The translations under genes and the position numbers were made by a program. This document shows, piece by piece, positions 62,293-64,000 of a stretch of DNA of 64,000 bases (positions within the stretch are counted from its first letter, which is position 1; each line of letters starts with the position of its first letter). The notes under the pieces were generated by a model, which was not told the DNA's origin, did not search any database, and saw nothing but the letters and a program-made list of their open reading frames with translations. Source of the DNA: Lysobacteraceae bacterium SCN 69-320 (GTDB taxonomy: Bacteria > Pseudomonadota > Gammaproteobacteria > Xanthomonadales > Rhodanobacteraceae); contig MEFP01000008.1 of assembly GCA_001725155.1 (NCBI GenBank), forward strand, positions 1 to 64,000, in the 5' to 3' direction.

Positions 62293-63375
62293 TCAGCGGG
62301 TCTGCGCGAAGACCGTGATTTCCTCGCGGTCGTGATACAGCTGCTTGGCGCGGATCTCCAGATCGCGGCCGGCTGCGCCGACCGTGGCGTGCATCGCGTC
62401 GAATGCCTGGCGCACTTCGGCGTAGCGCTTCTTCATGGGCAGTTTCAGGTTGAACACGCTGCGATGGCACCAGCCCGCGGCCAGCCATTCGGCCATGCGC
62501 GCGGCGACGCGGCGCGGCTGCTCGACCATGTCGCAGACCATCCATTCGACGCGCTGGCGCGGCTGGAAGCGGAAGCCGTCCTCGCGCTTGTGCGCGACCA
62601 GGCCCGAGGCCATCAGCGCCTCGTCCATCGGTCCGTTGTCGACCGCGGTCACATGCAGGCCGCGGCGCACGAGCTGCCAGGTCCAGCCGCCCGGCGCGGC
62701 GCCGAGATCGACCGCGCTCATGCCGGGCTTGAACCAGCGTTCGCGTTCGCCGGCGCTGAGCAGCACCTGCAGCGCCTCGTCGAGCTTGAGCGTGGAACGG
62801 CTCGGCGCATCGCGCGGAAATTTCAGCCGCGGTATGCCCTGGTGCCACGGCGCGGAATGGTCGATCAGCGCGAGTCCGAGCAGGCAGCGTTCGCCGGTCG
62901 GGAACAGCGCATGCAGGCGCCAGGGACTGCGCGGGTCCAGCGCGCCGTTGCGCCTAAGCTGCTGCACGAACGCGTTGTTCAAGCTGCGGCAGAACGCGGT
63001 CAGCGGCTTGGACGCATCGGTATCGGGCGTCTCGACCCAGACGTCGCCGACCTGGAAGCCGGCCGGCAGCGCCGCGAGCAGCGGCGTCAGCCGGTCCTCG
63101 CGCGGCAGCGCCTTGAACTGGCCGATCACCGCGAGCGACTGGCGCGCGAAGATCAGCCGCGACCAGCCGAGCAGGCGCAGCAGCGCATCGGGCGCGCCCT
63201 GCTGGGTCAGCACGAACTCGGCGAAACCGGCATTGCGCTCGGTGCGCGCGAAACCGGCCACGCCGGCTTCGGCCGCAGTCGCGTCGAGTTCCTGCGCGGC
63301 CTCGCTCTCGAAGCCTGCGCGGCAGTAGACGACGATGCCGCTCGCGAACGGGGCGTTGGTCAGTACGCTGGCCAT
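62293..63375 (-). CDS. rlmM: 23S rRNA 2'-O-methyltransferase RlmM (C2498)
   Basis: This 360-aa protein has a THUMP-like N-terminal domain (GIVVYCRAGFESEAAQELDA) and a Rossmann methyltransferase domain with motif I VDLGAAPGGWTWQLVRRG. The catalytic K-D-K-E set sits around FKPGM, CDMVEQP, LKLPMKK and HDREEITV. It acts on 23S rRNA C2498. A core housekeeping gene of gammaproteobacteria. Confidence 0.95.
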   Translation of the reverse strand: MASVLTNAPFASGIVVYCRAGFESEAAQELDATAAEAGVAGFARTERNAGFAEFVLTQQGAPDALLRLLGWSRLIFARQSLAVIGQFKALPREDRLTPLLAALPAGFQVGDVWVETPDTDASKPLTAFCRSLNNAFVQQLRRNGALDPRSPWRLHALFPTGERCLLGLALIDHSAPWHQGIPRLKFPRDAPSRSTLKLDEALQVLLSAGERERWFKPGMSAVDLGAAPGGWTWQLVRRGLHVTAVDNGPMDEALMASGLVAHKREDGFRFQPRQRVEWMVCDMVEQPRRVAARMAEWLAAGWCHRSVFNLKLPMKKRYAEVRQAFDAMHATVGAAGRDLEIRAKQLYHDREEITVFAQTR

Positions 63376-63464
63376 GAATCGTCCCGGCAGATCATGGCGG
63401 TGCGCGTCGGGAAGACCGGCTGCGGGCGTGGAAGCGGCGTTGCGGACACGGGTCGGCGCCGTCC

Positions 63465-64000
63465 CTAGTACATCAGGCCGCCGCCGCTGCTGTAGGCAGC
63501 CAGCACGCGGCGCGCCTCGTCGCGCAGCAGGTCGCGGCGTACCTGCACGCCGCGGCGTTCGAGTTCGCCGACCCAGTCGGCCGGCAACGGGCCTTCGTCG
63601 AACTCGGTCAGTTCCTCGACGTCCTCGCTGCGCGCGCCTATCAATAGCTCGTCTATTCCGGCCCAGACGCTGGCGCCATAGCACTGGCAGCAGGGCTGGG
63701 CGCTGGTCGCGAGCACGTAGCGGCGGCCGTCGTCGTTGAGGCGGTAGCGCTGGGTGCGGGCCTGGGCGGTCATGAACGCCATCATCTCCGCGTGGGCGAC
63801 CGAACAGTTGTGCGGCGCGACACGGTTGACGCCGACGGCGACCAGGCAGCCGTCGCCGTCGAACACCGCGGCGCCGAACGGTCCGCCGGTGCCGAGCTCG
63901 ACGTTGCGCTGGGCCAGGCGGATCGCGAGCGCGACCTTGTCCTCGTCGCTGGCATACGTTGCGGCCGCATCGACTTCCTCGTGCAGCCAGGCGGGCAGGG
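63465..64000 (-). CDS. nucleoside deaminase (5' end beyond window)
   Basis: About 177 residues are visible. This CMP/dCMP-deaminase-fold enzyme is of the guanine deaminase/tRNA-adenosine-deaminase-like group. VELGTGGPFGAAVFDGDG is followed by the zinc motif VAHAEMMAF (H-A-E) and SAQPCCQCYGASVWAG (P-C-x2-C). The C-terminus is YSSGGGLMY. The N-terminus runs off the right edge (LPAWLHEEVDAAATYAS visible). Substrate not fixed by the motifs. Confidence 0.85.
   Translation of the reverse strand, partial: LPAWLHEEVDAAATYASDEDKVALAIRLAQRNVELGTGGPFGAAVFDGDGCLVAVGVNRVAPHNCSVAHAEMMAFMTAQARTQRYRLNDDGRRYVLATSAQPCCQCYGASVWAGIDELLIGARSEDVEELTEFDEGPLPADWVGELERRGVQVRRDLLRDEARRVLAAYSSGGGLMY

Overview
The window is high-GC DNA from a gammaproteobacterium, most likely of the Lysobacterales/Rhodanobacteraceae type (Dokdonella-like). 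The evidence is RlmM, a CydABXDC operon under FNR-like boxes, and secreted proteins ending in the short tag D-A-I-F-A-N-x-F seen in that group. The taxonomic call is an inference from gene content. The window divides at about 38.03 kb into a mobile or accessory island on the left and mostly ordinary chromosome on the right.

Island (1 to about 38,027). The right border is a 45-bp copy of the 3' half of a tRNA-Lys(TTT) gene (37983-38027). A tyrosine integrase (36288-37796) sits just inside it. The island carries IS3 and IS66 remnants, two RadC-like genes, a DUF2958 gene, several small HTH regulators and many hypothetical genes. It also holds defence-type modules: a TerY-P triad (vWA, PP2C and kinase genes, 3178-6801); a ScoMcrA-head/DUF3883 protein with a DUF6884 neighbour (25570-27136), plus a broken paralogue of its head domain (908-1450); and a 995-aa STAND-like protein (29693-32680). 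The most unusual locus is 7159-11168. It encodes a tiny protein starting with Met-Ser and eight glycines, a PfkB kinase fused to a nucleoside deoxyribosyltransferase, a QueC-like 7-deazaguanine synthase homologue and a SagB-like nitroreductase. These four form one tightly coupled operon, and it faces an OGG-like glycosylase and an XRE regulator. QueC-like and OGG-like genes together recall type IV CBASS, but no CD-NTase is present, so this may be an undescribed deazapurine-based (protein-conjugation?) system.

Other island content: a LuxR regulator; a BON-domain secreted protein; a secreted metalloprotease followed by a TolB-like propeller protein; a CFI-box-CTERM protein; an Fe(II)/2-oxoglutarate amino-acid hydroxylase; and a 5'-truncated endonuclease I fused at a junction to a 5'-truncated IS3 OrfB. 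A short second accessory patch (38.1-39.8 kb) outside the att copy holds a PD-(D/E)XK-like protein.

Chromosomal part (40.4-64 kb). This holds a TonB-dependent siderophore receptor, a class-C-type serine hydrolase and then a low-oxygen/stress cluster. The cluster contains an RNR-like protein, a Crp/Fnr regulator, a response regulator with a hybrid histidine kinase, three universal stress proteins, a zinc alcohol dehydrogenase, a beta-CASP metallo-beta-lactamase protein, a DUF1003 protein and cytochrome bd oxidase with its assembly transporter (cydABXDC). Three FNR-type palindromes and two arrays of GTTAC direct repeats with 10-11 bp spacing tie these genes together. The window ends with rlmM and a nucleoside deaminase cut by the right edge. 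No CRISPR array, rRNA or complete tRNA was found.
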